A stretch of 64,000 nt of DNA from Vibrio sp. HB236076 (GCF_040957575.1 NZ_CP162601.1:2356001-2420000); one strand, 5' to 3'. Positions 44,187 to 54,017 are shown, counted from the stretch's first letter. Notes: generated by a model from the sequence alone, not told the origin. Numbers and translations: made by a program.

Positions 44187-45470
44187 ATGATAGGTATCGT
44201 GATGTTTTTTGTTGCCTTGTTTGCTCTGCTACTTGGCTTTCCCGTGGCGTTTACCTTTGGGGGTATTGCGCTTATTTTTGGTGTCTGGGCCGAAGGCATG
44301 GACATGTTTGCCTTTATGCCTTTTCGCATTCAGTCAATCATGGAAAACACCGTATTAATGGCGGTGCCGCTGTTTGTCTTTATGGGTTTGGTGCTGCAAA
44401 AGACCAAACTCGCCGAACAGTTACTCGAATCAATGGGGCGCTTATTTGGTGGCGTTCGCGGCGGTCTTGCCATTTCAACGGTATTGGTTGGCGCACTGCT
44501 CGCGGCTTCAACCGGTGTGGTCGGCGCCTCCGTGGTGGCAATGGGGTTGATTTCTTTGCCCGTCATGCTTAAGTACAATTATGACAAGGGATTGGCCTGC
44601 GGCACCATCTGTGCTTCTGGAACCTTAGGGCAAATTATCCCACCTTCCATCATATTGATTTTACTCGGTGATGTACTGGGTATTCCCGTCGGTGATTTAT
44701 TCCAAGCGGCACTGTGGCCCGGTTTTGTGTTAGTCGGCGCTTATGTCATATACATTCTTATTTATGCAAAATTAAACCCTGACGCAGCACAAACAATCCC
44801 ATCAGACCCCAATATCAGCCGCAAAGAAGAAGTATTGACGGCTTTAAAAGCCATCATCCCGCCCCTTGCGCTCATTGTTGTGGTACTGGGTTCTATTTTT
44901 GCGGGTATTGCCACTCCGACAGAATCCGCGGCGCTTGGCGGGGCTGGAGCAATTGCCTTAGCGATTATCTATCGACAGTTCAGTTGGTCTATGGTCTATG
45001 ATGCGTCGAAAGAAACCGTCAAAGTCACCGCCATGGTCTTTGCTATTTTGCTCGGCGCGACCGCCTTTTCGATGGCCTTTACCTATACCGGTGGCGATTA
45101 CTTAGTCGAAGAGTGGATGTTGCAAATTCCCGGCGAGAAATGGGGCTTTTTAATCATCACCATGGTCGTCATTCTGATTTTGGGCTTTTTTATCGATTTT
45201 GTGGAGATCTGTTTTATTATCGTGCCGATCATTGCACCCGTTGCTGACATTCTCGGCATCAATATGACTTGGTTTGCGATTTTAATCGCCATGAACTTAC
45301 AAACCTCCTTCTTGACGCCTCCTTTTGGCTTTAGCTTGTTTTACCTCAAGGGCGTGGCCCCTAAAGGGGTTGCCACAACGGATATATATCGCGGTGTCAT
45401 GCCCTTTATCGCGATACAGATTTTAGTGCTGGCGAGTTTATTAGTCTTTCCTCAATTGTATGGAATGTGA
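44187..45470 (+). CDS. dctM: TRAP transporter large membrane subunit DctM
   Basis: The 427-residue sodium-coupled carrier subunit has about 12 hydrophobic segments. DctM family features include MENTVLMAVPLFVFMGLVLQ (~51-70), GTICASGTLGQIIPPSIILILLGD (~139-162, with the GTLGxIIPPS signature) and FAGIATPTESAALGGAGA (~236-253). It ends with NLQTSFLTPPFGFSLFYLKG (~373-392). It takes substrate from DctP. AGGAG precedes the ATG, and a strong terminator follows at 45511. Confidence 0.93.
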   Translation: MIGIVMFFVALFALLLGFPVAFTFGGIALIFGVWAEGMDMFAFMPFRIQSIMENTVLMAVPLFVFMGLVLQKTKLAEQLLESMGRLFGGVRGGLAISTVLVGALLAASTGVVGASVVAMGLISLPVMLKYNYDKGLACGTICASGTLGQIIPPSIILILLGDVLGIPVGDLFQAALWPGFVLVGAYVIYILIYAKLNPDAAQTIPSDPNISRKEEVLTALKAIIPPLALIVVVLGSIFAGIATPTESAALGGAGAIALAIIYRQFSWSMVYDASKETVKVTAMVFAILLGATAFSMAFTYTGGDYLVEEWMLQIPGEKWGFLIITMVVILILGFFIDFVEICFIIVPIIAPVADILGINMTWFAILIAMNLQTSFLTPPFGFSLFYLKGVAPKGVATTDIYRGVMPFIAIQILVLASLLVFPQLYGM

Positions 45471-45510
45471 TCGCTCAATTAACGCTCTAAGCGTATAATT
45501 GATAAATTAA

Positions 45511-45540
45511 AAGGCCACCACAACGGTGGCCTTTTTTTCT
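45511..45540 (+). terminator. TRAP operon terminator
   Basis: AAGGCCACC and GGTGGCCTT arms, five-base loop, then seven T. The arm sequence is the same as in the ssrA terminator. Confidence 0.88.
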
Positions 45541-45551
45541 ACGAGGTCAAA

Positions 45552-46913
45552 ATGCCACTGCAAGCCAAGTTGATTTTTTTGAGTCTGGTTCCGCTTTTAC
45601 TCGTTACTGTCATCACGAGTTGGATTTCTATTCATCAAGCCAAAACCCTCGGCGCACAAGAAATTCAAAGCTTTGAACAAGGGCTCATTCGCTCAAAAGA
45701 ATCGGCTTTAAAAGACAGTGTTGACCTTGCCCTAGATGCGATTGGCCATATTTACCACGACAAAAGTTTGCCGCAAGATCTCGCTCAGCAAAGGGTAAAA
45801 CACATTCTCAATCACCTGCGTTACGGCAAAGAAAACGATGGCTATTTTTTTGTTTACGATATCAATGGCATTAACGTGGTTCATCCGGTTCAGTCAGAAT
45901 TAATCGGTCAAGATCTCCTCCATATTCAAGATGAAAGTGGCAATTACGTCATCATGAGGTTATTAGAGCAAGCTCAAGCCGGCGGCGGCTTTCATCGTTA
46001 TTTATGGCAAAAACCCTCTACGGGTGAAGAAGTTCCAAAACTGAGCTATGCCGCTTGGTTAGATGAATGGCAATGGATGGTAGGAACGGGGCTTTATGTC
46101 GAAGACATCACACAAGAGGTGGCCAAACTGCGCTCAGAAGTTGATAAAAACATCGAAACTACCTTCTTTTCTGTGATTGTCATTATGGTCATCACCGTGG
46201 CGGTGATTGTGGTTATCACCCTTGCTGTCAACCTTCACGAGCACCGACTAGCGGATAAAAGCCTTAAAGAACTTGCGCATAAAACCGTTATGTTTCAAGA
46301 GGATGAAAAGAAACAACTGGCAAGGGAATTACACGATGGCATCAACCAATTATTAGTTTCAAGCAAATGTCATCTCGATTTAATGCAGACAGAGCGAAGC
46401 GAAACACAACGCCAACAACACTTGCAACAATCGCAACGCGCGTTGTTAACCGCGATCAATGAAGTTCGGCATATTTCTCATCAACTGCGACCAAGCGCAT
46501 TGGATGATATTGGCTTGAATGCCGCTTTAAAAACCTTGTTACAAGATTTTCAACTCCACGCGCAGATTGGCGTCGAAACCTCGCTTTGCCACCCTGCGAC
46601 CAAGTTATCATCAGAAGTCGCCACAACCTTATATCGCATTGCTCAAGAGTCTTTGACCAATATCGAAAAACACGCCCATGCGGATTTAGTCACCGTGATC
46701 TTACAGCAAATGGGCGCGATGATGCAGTTGATCATTCGCGATAACGGCCGCGGTTTTGACGTCAGCAGTGCCATGCGAAAAAGCGGTATCGGACTGAGGA
46801 ATATGCGCGAGCGAGTTGAATTTATTGGCGGTGAAATTGAAATTGAAAGCGAGCCTGGGTTCGGAACTGAAATCACGGTATTGCTCACCTTAGAAGGAAA
46901 CCATTATGGATAA
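45552..46913 (+). CDS. Cache-domain sensor histidine kinase (NarL-type partner)
   Basis: The 453-residue kinase has membrane segments at ~6-27 and ~204-227 that bracket a periplasmic single-Cache-2 domain. That domain carries YGKENDGYFFVYDINGINVVHP (~91-112) and AWLDEWQWMVGTGLYVEDI (~167-185). HisKA_3 follows with the phospho-acceptor in EKKQLARELHDGINQLLV (~255-272). The HATPase domain has LTNIEKHAHAD (N-box, ~375-385) and DNGRGFD, then GIGLRNMRERVEFIGG. Overlap with the next gene is eight bases (ATGGATAA). Sitting directly behind dctPQM, it probably senses the carrier's substrate, as Cache_2 sensors often bind small organic acids. Confidence 0.9.
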   Translation: MPLQAKLIFLSLVPLLLVTVITSWISIHQAKTLGAQEIQSFEQGLIRSKESALKDSVDLALDAIGHIYHDKSLPQDLAQQRVKHILNHLRYGKENDGYFFVYDINGINVVHPVQSELIGQDLLHIQDESGNYVIMRLLEQAQAGGGFHRYLWQKPSTGEEVPKLSYAAWLDEWQWMVGTGLYVEDITQEVAKLRSEVDKNIETTFFSVIVIMVITVAVIVVITLAVNLHEHRLADKSLKELAHKTVMFQEDEKKQLARELHDGINQLLVSSKCHLDLMQTERSETQRQQHLQQSQRALLTAINEVRHISHQLRPSALDDIGLNAALKTLLQDFQLHAQIGVETSLCHPATKLSSEVATTLYRIAQESLTNIEKHAHADLVTVILQQMGAMMQLIIRDNGRGFDVSSAMRKSGIGLRNMRERVEFIGGEIEIESEPGFGTEITVLLTLEGNHYG

Positions 46914-47544
46914 TCATATTCGCGTGGTGATTGTCGACGATCATCAAGTCGTCTTAGAAGGGTTTATCTCGCGTTTAAAACAAGAGCCACAAATCGAGGT
47001 GGTCGGTTCGGCGAGCAATGGCTTTGAGGCACTCGAAGTCGTCAAAATGCTCCAACCCGATGTGGTCCTGATGGATGTGAGTATGCCGGTGATGAACGGC
47101 ATTGATGCCACCAGGCAGATCAAACACGAATGCCCAGAAGTCAAAGTATTGATGCTGACCATGCACGATAACCGAGAGTACATCATGGAGGTGATGCAAG
47201 CGGGCGCGGTGGGCTACATGTTAAAAGAAATTTGCGCCACGCGTATGATCCAAGCCATCGAAACCGTCTATCAAGGCTCAACGTATTTTTGTGAGTCGGT
47301 CACGCAAACCTTGTTTTCACAACAGATTGCACCCAATACCAAAAAACCCAACCCGCTAAGTCGGCGCGAAGAAGCCATTTTAGCGCTAGTCGCCCAAGGA
47401 CACAGCAGTAAAAAAATAGCGTCTTTACTCAATATTAGTGCGCGGACCGTCGAAACGCATCGGCAAAATATTAAACACAAGCTCGACATTCACAGTACCG
47501 CTGAAATGGCCAAATACGCATTAGAAAATGGGCTAATTGACTAG
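46906..47544 (+). CDS. LuxR/NarL-family response regulator
   Basis: The 212-residue regulator has a receiver domain with acidic pocket IVDDHQVV (~9-16), phospho-acceptor Asp57 in VVLMDVSMPVMNG, the conserved Thr in LMLTMHDN and Lys in GYMLKEI. The LuxR-type HTH follows: LSRREEAILALVAQGHSSKK, IASLLNISARTVETHRQNIK (~146-190). It overlaps and is co-translated with the sensor kinase and probably activates dctPQM. Candidate sites are the ACGTA-containing dyads upstream of dctP, but that link is only positional. Confidence 0.93.
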   Translation: MDNHIRVVIVDDHQVVLEGFISRLKQEPQIEVVGSASNGFEALEVVKMLQPDVVLMDVSMPVMNGIDATRQIKHECPEVKVLMLTMHDNREYIMEVMQAGAVGYMLKEICATRMIQAIETVYQGSTYFCESVTQTLFSQQIAPNTKKPNPLSRREEAILALVAQGHSSKKIASLLNISARTVETHRQNIKHKLDIHSTAEMAKYALENGLID

Positions 47545-47583
47545 CCCATAACCTTGCAGTTCGTACGCACTTGGTGAAAAAGC

Positions 47584-48834
47584 TTAACGCTCGAACAACT
47601 GAGGCGCAGATTTTACCACTGACGGTGCGCGCTCAAGCATGACTTTTCCCTGTCGAACAGACCACAAGACCTCTGATTGCTGTCGAACGACCTCGACATC
47701 ATCACCACCTTGTAAAATAATAAAGTTGGCTGGCTTACCGACTTCTATCCCATATCGGTCATTGATATTCATCACTTTAGCGCCATTGTCGGTAATAAAG
47801 TCTAGGGCGGTGTTAAAATCCTCATACCCCATCATATGACAAGCGTGAAGGGCGAAGTCCAATTCGCGCAGCAATTTTCCATTGCCCAAACTGTACCAAG
47901 GGTCTTGGATCGAGTCCTGAGCCAAGGCCACGTTGATCCCCGCTTTGCTAAGCTCTTTCACTCGAGTGATACCGCGCCGTTTAGGGAAGGCATCGAAACG
48001 GCCTTGCAAGTGAATGTTTTCAGTCGGGCAAGAAACAAACTGAATACCTGATTTTTTCAACAATCGAAACAACTTAGAACAATAAGCATTGTTATATGAG
48101 TGCATTGCGACGGTATGACTGGCCGTCACTTTACCGGCCATGTCATTTTCTAAGGTGGCCGTAGCCAGTACTTCTAAGAAACGCGATTGGTCATCGTCGA
48201 TTTCATCGCAGTGAACGTCGACTAATTTTTGATGTTTTTTGGCCAGCGCTATCACATAGCGCATCGATTCGACACCGTATTCACGCGTGTACTCGAAATG
48301 GGGAATACCGCCAATAACATCGACGCCAAGTTCTATCGCCTGCTCCATCAACGCCTTGCCATTGTCAAAAGACAGTATGCCTTCTTGTGGAAAAGCCACG
48401 ATTTGCAAATCCAGATACGGAGACAACTCGGCTTTCATCGCCAGGATCGCTTTTAGGGCGGTTAACTCAGGGTCGGTCACATCAACATGCGTTCTCACGT
48501 GCTGTACCCCTTGAGCAATCAACAACTCACAGGTGCGCCGTACCCGAGATTGCACATCGCTATGCGTTAACATGGGTTTTCTCTCGGCCCAACATTCGAT
48601 GCCTTCAAACAAGGTGCCACTTTGATTCCACCGAGGCTCCCCCGCCGTTAACGCCGCATCGAGGTGCAGATGAGGTTCGACAAAGGGCGCGCAGACTAAA
48701 TAACCTTGGGCATCTAACGCGCCATCAGACTCTATCCAGCCGACTTGTGGCTCGATAGCGCTAAACTTTCCTTCTTCACATCGTATGGTGAAGTAACCCT
48801 CTTGGTGGCGTAAGCGTGCATTAATTACTTTCAT
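47584..48834 (-). CDS. codA: Cytosine deaminase-type amidohydrolase (CodA homologue with altered active-site residues)
   Basis: The 416-residue amidohydrolase aligns along its length with E. coli CodA. Metal ligands are H55/H57 (EPHLHLD), H208 (VDVHCDEIDDD) and the metal Asp D307; Q150 (FPQEG), E211 and H240 (SHTVAMHS) are also kept. E. coli has GHDDVFDPWY around the catalytic Asp; here it is AQDSIQDPWY, so both neighbours of D307 differ, including Ser308 in place of Asp314. Also NPLVNIHLQGR is replaced by CPTENIHLQGR. Substrate could thus be cytosine, isoguanine or another pyrimidine/creatinine-like ring. It is the last gene of codB-pucR-codA. Confidence 0.82.
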   Translation of the reverse strand: MKVINARLRHQEGYFTIRCEEGKFSAIEPQVGWIESDGALDAQGYLVCAPFVEPHLHLDAALTAGEPRWNQSGTLFEGIECWAERKPMLTHSDVQSRVRRTCELLIAQGVQHVRTHVDVTDPELTALKAILAMKAELSPYLDLQIVAFPQEGILSFDNGKALMEQAIELGVDVIGGIPHFEYTREYGVESMRYVIALAKKHQKLVDVHCDEIDDDQSRFLEVLATATLENDMAGKVTASHTVAMHSYNNAYCSKLFRLLKKSGIQFVSCPTENIHLQGRFDAFPKRRGITRVKELSKAGINVALAQDSIQDPWYSLGNGKLLRELDFALHACHMMGYEDFNTALDFITDNGAKVMNINDRYGIEVGKPANFIILQGGDDVEVVRQQSEVLWSVRQGKVMLERAPSVVKSAPQLFER

Positions 48835-48933
48835 CCATTTCTCCTCGTTCTATCCTTCGTCGGCGCTCAATGACGTGAATCAGACGTCGCATTAGACAAG
48901 TCACGGTGATTCACCGTCGTTAACGCCAATTGA

Positions 48934-50094
48934 TTATGCTTTTTTGTATTCAATCAATGTTTTTTCTACCAGTAATGCCGTTTGTAAGCTCAAACGCTGC
49001 TGAGCATCAAAAATATTCATCCCTGTGATCCGCTCTGCTTTGCGCAGTCGGTGGGTTAATGTGTTGCGATGTATTCCCAAGGCAAGTGCGCTGTTTCTCA
49101 TCGCACCTAACTGTTCAAAAAATACCATGAGGGTGTGTTTTAATTCTATTTGTGCCGGATCCTTAGTTTGAAAAAGCTCGCCAAGGTGGCGCTGACAAAA
49201 TGCGTTTAACAACTCTGGGTTCTCGCTATTACCAAACAACTGCACGACGCCAAGGTGTTGGTAATGCATCATTTTTAGATCATGAGCGAGGCAATACCTT
49301 ACCGCTTGTTTCACCTCTAGAACCGCTTTAGAAAGGTCTTGGAAGCACTGAGCTTCACTGATCCCCAACACACATGATGGCCCTAAAGCATCCATTCTCT
49401 CTAATAAATATTGCCAAGGCAGGTCCCTCTTCTCGCGACTCAACGACACCGGCAAACACAGCAGCCAACCTTGCTGATAATCCAGTAATGGCAATACGCT
49501 GGCCTGCTTATCGAGAAATTGCTTAAGCAAATATTGGACGGCCGCTAACTCATTTTGCACCAGATGAAAGCACTGGATCATGGCCACAACGATGGGTTGA
49601 TCCAATGAGAGTCCTAATTGCGAGACTTGTTTCAGGGCCAATGGGTCACATTGCGGACTTTCTATCGACTGATACAACAGCCATTGGGTTGATTTTTGAG
49701 CGTGCTCCGTATCGATAATCGCTTTTGAAATCAACTGGGTAACCTTAACCATTGGAAAAGTATAAGGTTGTGAAATCAGTGGCAAGTCCAACTTGTCTGC
49801 CACTGACAATAAGCGCTCTGGGATCGCGGTTAAATACGGGGAGTCGATCAACATCACCACCCCGCTAGCGTGGCACTGAGCCGCGCTGTTAAATAACTCC
49901 ACCAACTCTTGAGTTTGCCACTGCCAGTTAAGGCCGGTAATAAAGATCAGCTCACCACCTTCGAGCCAATCTTTAATATCGGCATTCTCCGCAACATAGG
50001 GCCATCGAACCATATTGCCTTGTCCGCCCGCTCCTGCACAAAGACGCAGAGAAGACAAACTGGACATGGCGAGTAACTCTTCTATTTTGATCAC
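48934..50094 (-). CDS. PucR-family transcriptional regulator
   Basis: The 386-residue regulator has an N-terminal PucR domain: IKIEELLAMSSLSSLRLCAG, NADIKDWLEGGELIFITGLN (~2-56). A central GGDEF-like/CdaR domain leads to a C-terminal HTH_30: FFEQLGAMRNSALALGIHRN, TLTHRLRKAERITG (~325-363). PucR proteins control purine, allantoin and related nucleobase pathways. It begins with GTG three bases after the codB stop and lies between carrier and deaminase, so it is likely autoregulated and specific for this pathway's substrate. Confidence 0.88.
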   Translation of the reverse strand: MIKIEELLAMSSLSSLRLCAGAGGQGNMVRWPYVAENADIKDWLEGGELIFITGLNWQWQTQELVELFNSAAQCHASGVVMLIDSPYLTAIPERLLSVADKLDLPLISQPYTFPMVKVTQLISKAIIDTEHAQKSTQWLLYQSIESPQCDPLALKQVSQLGLSLDQPIVVAMIQCFHLVQNELAAVQYLLKQFLDKQASVLPLLDYQQGWLLCLPVSLSREKRDLPWQYLLERMDALGPSCVLGISEAQCFQDLSKAVLEVKQAVRYCLAHDLKMMHYQHLGVVQLFGNSENPELLNAFCQRHLGELFQTKDPAQIELKHTLMVFFEQLGAMRNSALALGIHRNTLTHRLRKAERITGMNIFDAQQRLSLQTALLVEKTLIEYKKA

Positions 50095-50097
50095 AGA

Positions 50098-51354
50098 TTA
50101 AGCACTTTCCAACGCATTGGCTTTATGGGCCGCAATGTAAAGTAATAACGAATAAAACCCTGCCGCCGTGACAATACCGACTAAAGGTGCAATCCAAGGT
50201 GAAAAGTACGCACACGCCGAACCGACAACATAAGCCGATAACCCCATCATATTAAATGCTGGTAAGTTGGCCTGCTCTAAGGACGGCATTTTCCCCTTAT
50301 AACGCACCCAATATTCCGTCATGATAATGGCCCCAATCGGCGGGATAAAAGTACCCAACAAAATTAAAAATGGGATCAGAAGGTTATACATGCCTAACAT
50401 CGCCATCGCGGTACCGATTGCCGCTCCAATGAGGGTAATTAGACGACGCTTGTCGGTGCGCAATACATGGCAACCTGCAGCTGCAAAGTTGTAAATGGTG
50501 TTATCTTGCGTCGTCCAAATATTGGCAAACAGCATTAAAAGGGCCACCAACATAAAACCTTGCGCCAGTAACACATCAACAATGTCTGCTTGCTGGTAAA
50601 TCATTGCGCCAAAAGCACCAACAAAAACCATCAATCCGTTACCGATAAAAAAAGCAGCCAGTGTACTCCATACCGCCACTTTGCCACTCTTGGCAAAACG
50701 GCTCCAGTTGGTCGCTTGGGTACCGCCGCTGACAAAAGTACCAAACACCAGTGTAATGGCGGCGGCAACCGGCATCGATGTGGTTGGCTCTTGCGCGATA
50801 AGTTGTGTTAAGCCACCGATATCCACAAAACCTTGATAAAAACTCAGGCCAATGAAAAAGAGCATGAGCGGTACTGATATTTTTGATAACCACTCCAAAG
50901 CGCGATAACCGATATACGCTGACACGCAAAAGGCAAAACCAAAGACAAACATCAAAGGCAAAGTGTAACTTTCGGGTAACTCGAGTACCTTTACTAAAAT
51001 CAAGGCAATAGTCGCTGTGCCCCAGGCATACCAACCAATCTGAGTAAACCCTAAGACAAAGTCCGATAATTTACTGCCCTGAGTACCAAATGCATAACGG
51101 CCAAGTAATACGGTGTTTAAACCCGTTTTGCTGGCGATATAGGCTAATGCCGCCGCGTAACTGCCAAGTAATACATTACCGACCAATAAGATGGCGAGCA
51201 TTTGATAAAAACTAAACGCCGTCCCTAACGTCCCTCCGGCCCACATTGTCGAGGTAAAAAAAGTAAAGCCGAGTAACACTGACATCATAGACCACAGGCC
51301 TTTTCTTTCACTGCTAGGAACGGCACTTAACGGGTAATCACTATTGCTGTTCAT
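50098..51354 (-). CDS. codB: NCS1-family cytosine/nucleobase permease
   Basis: The 418-residue carrier of the nucleobase:cation symporter-1 family has 12 hydrophobic segments. Signatures resembling CodB include TSTMWAGGTLGTAFSF (~34-49), TQIGWYAWGTATIAL (~103-117), VFGTFVSGGTQATNWSRFAKS (~207-227) and IPFLILLGTFIPPIGAIIMTEYW (~325-347). It imports the substrate of the co-transcribed deaminase. ATG 51354 has AAGGA at good spacing; the ATG at 51363 is too close to that site. First gene of codB-pucR-codA. Confidence 0.9.
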   Translation of the reverse strand: MNSNSDYPLSAVPSSERKGLWSMMSVLLGFTFFTSTMWAGGTLGTAFSFYQMLAILLVGNVLLGSYAAALAYIASKTGLNTVLLGRYAFGTQGSKLSDFVLGFTQIGWYAWGTATIALILVKVLELPESYTLPLMFVFGFAFCVSAYIGYRALEWLSKISVPLMLFFIGLSFYQGFVDIGGLTQLIAQEPTTSMPVAAAITLVFGTFVSGGTQATNWSRFAKSGKVAVWSTLAAFFIGNGLMVFVGAFGAMIYQQADIVDVLLAQGFMLVALLMLFANIWTTQDNTIYNFAAAGCHVLRTDKRRLITLIGAAIGTAMAMLGMYNLLIPFLILLGTFIPPIGAIIMTEYWVRYKGKMPSLEQANLPAFNMMGLSAYVVGSACAYFSPWIAPLVGIVTAAGFYSLLLYIAAHKANALESA

Positions 51355-51469
51355 GGTATTCATCCTTGAATAAGTGGCGAGAAAATCACAATTTTGAAAC
51401 CATAGACAAACAACTTACATGCCAACAAACGACAACCTCATGACGGCAGTCACTTCAGCATTCAAGTGC

Positions 51470-51486
51470 AATAACGCGACGTTATT
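51470..51486. promoter_or_regulatory. Palindrome upstream of codB
   Basis: AATAACG-CGA-CGTTATT, 7-bp arms with a three-base centre, about 115 bases upstream of the codB start. It is a candidate operator for PucR or the neighbouring LysR protein. Confidence 0.35.
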
Positions 51487-51615
51487 TGTACCAAATGCAC
51501 AATAAATGAAGAGAGAGCTCAGTCATCATTTTCCGCAACGTTAAACGACGCACCAAAAGTGACATTTTTCACCATCATTGTGCGCCCTCTTCTATACCTA
51601 ACTCACCAGCGCTTA

Positions 51616-52575
51616 TTATGAGCGGAAGGTAAAAAGCCCTTGCCAGTGTCGTTCACGCGCCAACTGATACAATTGCTCAACTTCTCTATGGCTTTCTTGT
51701 TGTAACCACTCAATGATACTTTGGTGAAGTGATGAAGGCTGTCTTTGGTGACAATAATACTGCCAAGCACTGTGTTGCACCGGTACTTGAGAAGGGCACG
51801 TCAAAAAGCCTTGTTTCATTTCCGGCAACACCAGCATCAAATCCGTAACCGTGACGCCTTGCCCAGCTAAACAAGCACTTAGCGCCAAATCTAGGGTAAA
51901 AAACACCGAATTTTTGACCTTGTCATTTCGCGGTATCTGGTTTTTCTTTAACCATGAATTCCAATCTTCGTGATTAAAAGTCGGGTGCAGGCGAGGCAAG
52001 CTCAACACTTGCTCTAAATCTTGTTGTTCACCCAACAAGTTCGGTGGGCACACGGGAGACATAAACTCATCGCGTAGATAGGTAAATGCGCTGTGCGCTT
52101 GATACTGGTGTCCTTTTCGCGTGTTAAACACAAACAAATCATAATCACCTCGGTGGACACCTTCATCTTCTTCCAATGCAGGAACAACACTGATATCGAC
52201 ATTCGGAAACGACTCACTAAGGCGTTTAAATTTGGGGATCAAGCAGCGTGTGGCATAACTCAAGGTCGCTTTAATCACCACTTTTTGATGTTCCTGATGT
52301 TGCCATGAGGCAATCAGGGTCTCTAACGCTTGATAGTGTTGACTCAAAGTTGCAAATAACGCTTGGCCATGAGCGGTTAATTCTATTGCTCGATGTTTGC
52401 GGATCACTAAAGCGACCCCAAGCTCAGACTCGAGCTGCTTTACCTGTCGGCTCACGGCGCTTTGCGTCACGTGAAGCTCTGCCGCCGCTTGAGTAAAACT
52501 CAAATGTCTCGCCACGGATTCAAACGATTTAAGACTGTTGTGAGAAAAGGGAAGATCAGGGTATGGCGACATCAT
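51616..52575 (-). CDS. LysR-family transcriptional regulator (GcvA-like)
   Basis: The ~319-residue regulator has an N-terminal HTH: HNSLKSFESVARHLSFTQAA, AELHVTQSAVSRQVKQLESELG (~12-53). The VTQSAVSRQVKQLE motif is typical of the GcvA/AmpR branch. The effector domain runs from ~95 to the end. Ribosome site AAGGA fits ATG 52575 or 52572 better than 52581. It is divergent from a MATE efflux gene, 95 bases away, which it may control, though codB-pucR-codA on the other side is also possible. Confidence 0.87.
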   Translation of the reverse strand: MMSPYPDLPFSHNSLKSFESVARHLSFTQAAAELHVTQSAVSRQVKQLESELGVALVIRKHRAIELTAHGQALFATLSQHYQALETLIASWQHQEHQKVVIKATLSYATRCLIPKFKRLSESFPNVDISVVPALEEDEGVHRGDYDLFVFNTRKGHQYQAHSAFTYLRDEFMSPVCPPNLLGEQQDLEQVLSLPRLHPTFNHEDWNSWLKKNQIPRNDKVKNSVFFTLDLALSACLAGQGVTVTDLMLVLPEMKQGFLTCPSQVPVQHSAWQYYCHQRQPSSLHQSIIEWLQQESHREVEQLYQLARERHWQGLFTFRS

Positions 52576-52670
52576 TCGCATTCCTTAAAGTCATACCAAA
52601 GAGGCAGAAATGTCAATTGAACATTGGATAAGATATCCGTACCTTAGGGCTCTATTCTACCGAGGTTACC

Positions 52671-54017
52671 ATGCAAAAAATACTTTCTCTTGGCATTCCG
52701 TTGATGATATCGCAACTGATATCCATGGCACTTGTCGCCACCGATGTGGCAATGATGGCACACTTAAGTGTCCTAGATCTCGCTGGGGGTGGCCTTGGCG
52801 CCTCGTTATTTGCTCTGGTTTTCCTTGTGGTCAGCAGTATTGTCGGTTGTAGCGCTAACTTAATGGCCATGGCTTTTGGGCGATATCATCACTCTCCTAC
52901 AGAGCAAAAACAGGCCATTGGCAAGCTGATTAAAGGTGGGGTGCTACTGAGCGTCATACTCAGTTCTTTTGTCGTGTTCGCACTGTCTTTTGTTGCCCCA
53001 TTTTTCATACTCACCGGTCAATCTGTTGCAACCACAAACATAGCGATGGCTTACCTTGGCACTTTGAAATGGTCGGTACTACCCACAATACTTCTCTTAA
53101 TATTACGTGCCTTGACTGGCACTTACGGTCAAACTCGCTCTATTTTAATCATGTCGATAGCAACCGTAGTGATCAACATTCCCATCAGTTATTTGTTGGC
53201 CTTTCATTGGCAAATGGGCATCACGGGTCTAGGCCTGGGCACCACGCTCTCTGCTTGTTTGGTTTTATTCGGCTACGGGTTTTGGGTCTTCGCTCAACCA
53301 CAATTTACGCCGCTGGCACCTTGGCATTCCGTTGAACAATATTCACTCTCTTTAGTTACTCCTTTACTCAAAATGGGCTTGCCGATTGCCATTGCGGCCT
53401 TACTGGAAAACGGTCTGATTTTTGGTGCCACCTTCATGGCGGGCAGCATCAGTATTGCGGCCCTGGCATTACACCAGGTGCTGCTCCAATGTTTAAGTTT
53501 TACTTGGAACATCAACTTTGGCCTAGCTCAAGCTGCCGCTATCCTAGCTGGAAAAAGCTATGGGGCCGGTCAAATGGATCAGATCAAAAAGACGGCTATG
53601 AATAGCTTTACTTTAGTGACTTTGGTCAGTGTCATTCTGTGCAGCGTCTTCATGACCTTTCCCGACATAATTCGCTGGGTGTTTCAAATTGAACCTCACA
53701 GCGAAATGCATCAATTGCTCAACACGTCCCTCTGGGTGGTGGCGTTGTGCTTTGTGGTCGATGCTTGGCAACTGCTGGCAATAAACCTGTTGCGCGGAAT
53801 GAATATCGTACTTGGTCCCACCGTGATGACGGCCATTGGCTATTGTGGCTTTGGCTTACCAGCGGCAGCCATGTTAATGCAAGGTTATGGTTTGGTAGGA
53901 CTTTGGGCGGGCATTGCCATTGGCTTGGCCTTAACGGCGGTGTTGTTAATCGCGCGCATGCTGTTCTTTTTTATGCACTCTCCCAAGGGACAAATACAAA
54001 CTGCGCAGCCCGATTAA
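52671..54017 (+). CDS. MATE-family efflux transporter
   Basis: The 448-residue protein has 12 hydrophobic segments in two similar halves. The first half starts LGIPLMISQLISMALVATDVAMMAHLS (~6-32) and the second LLKMGLPIAIAALLENGLIF (~229-248), with NINFGLAQAAAILAGKSYGAGQ (~283-304) as the MATE signature region of the NorM branch. MATE proteins export cationic drugs and metabolites by Na+ or H+ antiport. GAGG precedes the ATG. The gene is divergent from a LysR regulator. Confidence 0.9.
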   Translation: MQKILSLGIPLMISQLISMALVATDVAMMAHLSVLDLAGGGLGASLFALVFLVVSSIVGCSANLMAMAFGRYHHSPTEQKQAIGKLIKGGVLLSVILSSFVVFALSFVAPFFILTGQSVATTNIAMAYLGTLKWSVLPTILLLILRALTGTYGQTRSILIMSIATVVINIPISYLLAFHWQMGITGLGLGTTLSACLVLFGYGFWVFAQPQFTPLAPWHSVEQYSLSLVTPLLKMGLPIAIAALLENGLIFGATFMAGSISIAALALHQVLLQCLSFTWNINFGLAQAAAILAGKSYGAGQMDQIKKTAMNSFTLVTLVSVILCSVFMTFPDIIRWVFQIEPHSEMHQLLNTSLWVVALCFVVDAWQLLAINLLRGMNIVLGPTVMTAIGYCGFGLPAAAMLMQGYGLVGLWAGIAIGLALTAVLLIARMLFFFMHSPKGQIQTAQPD

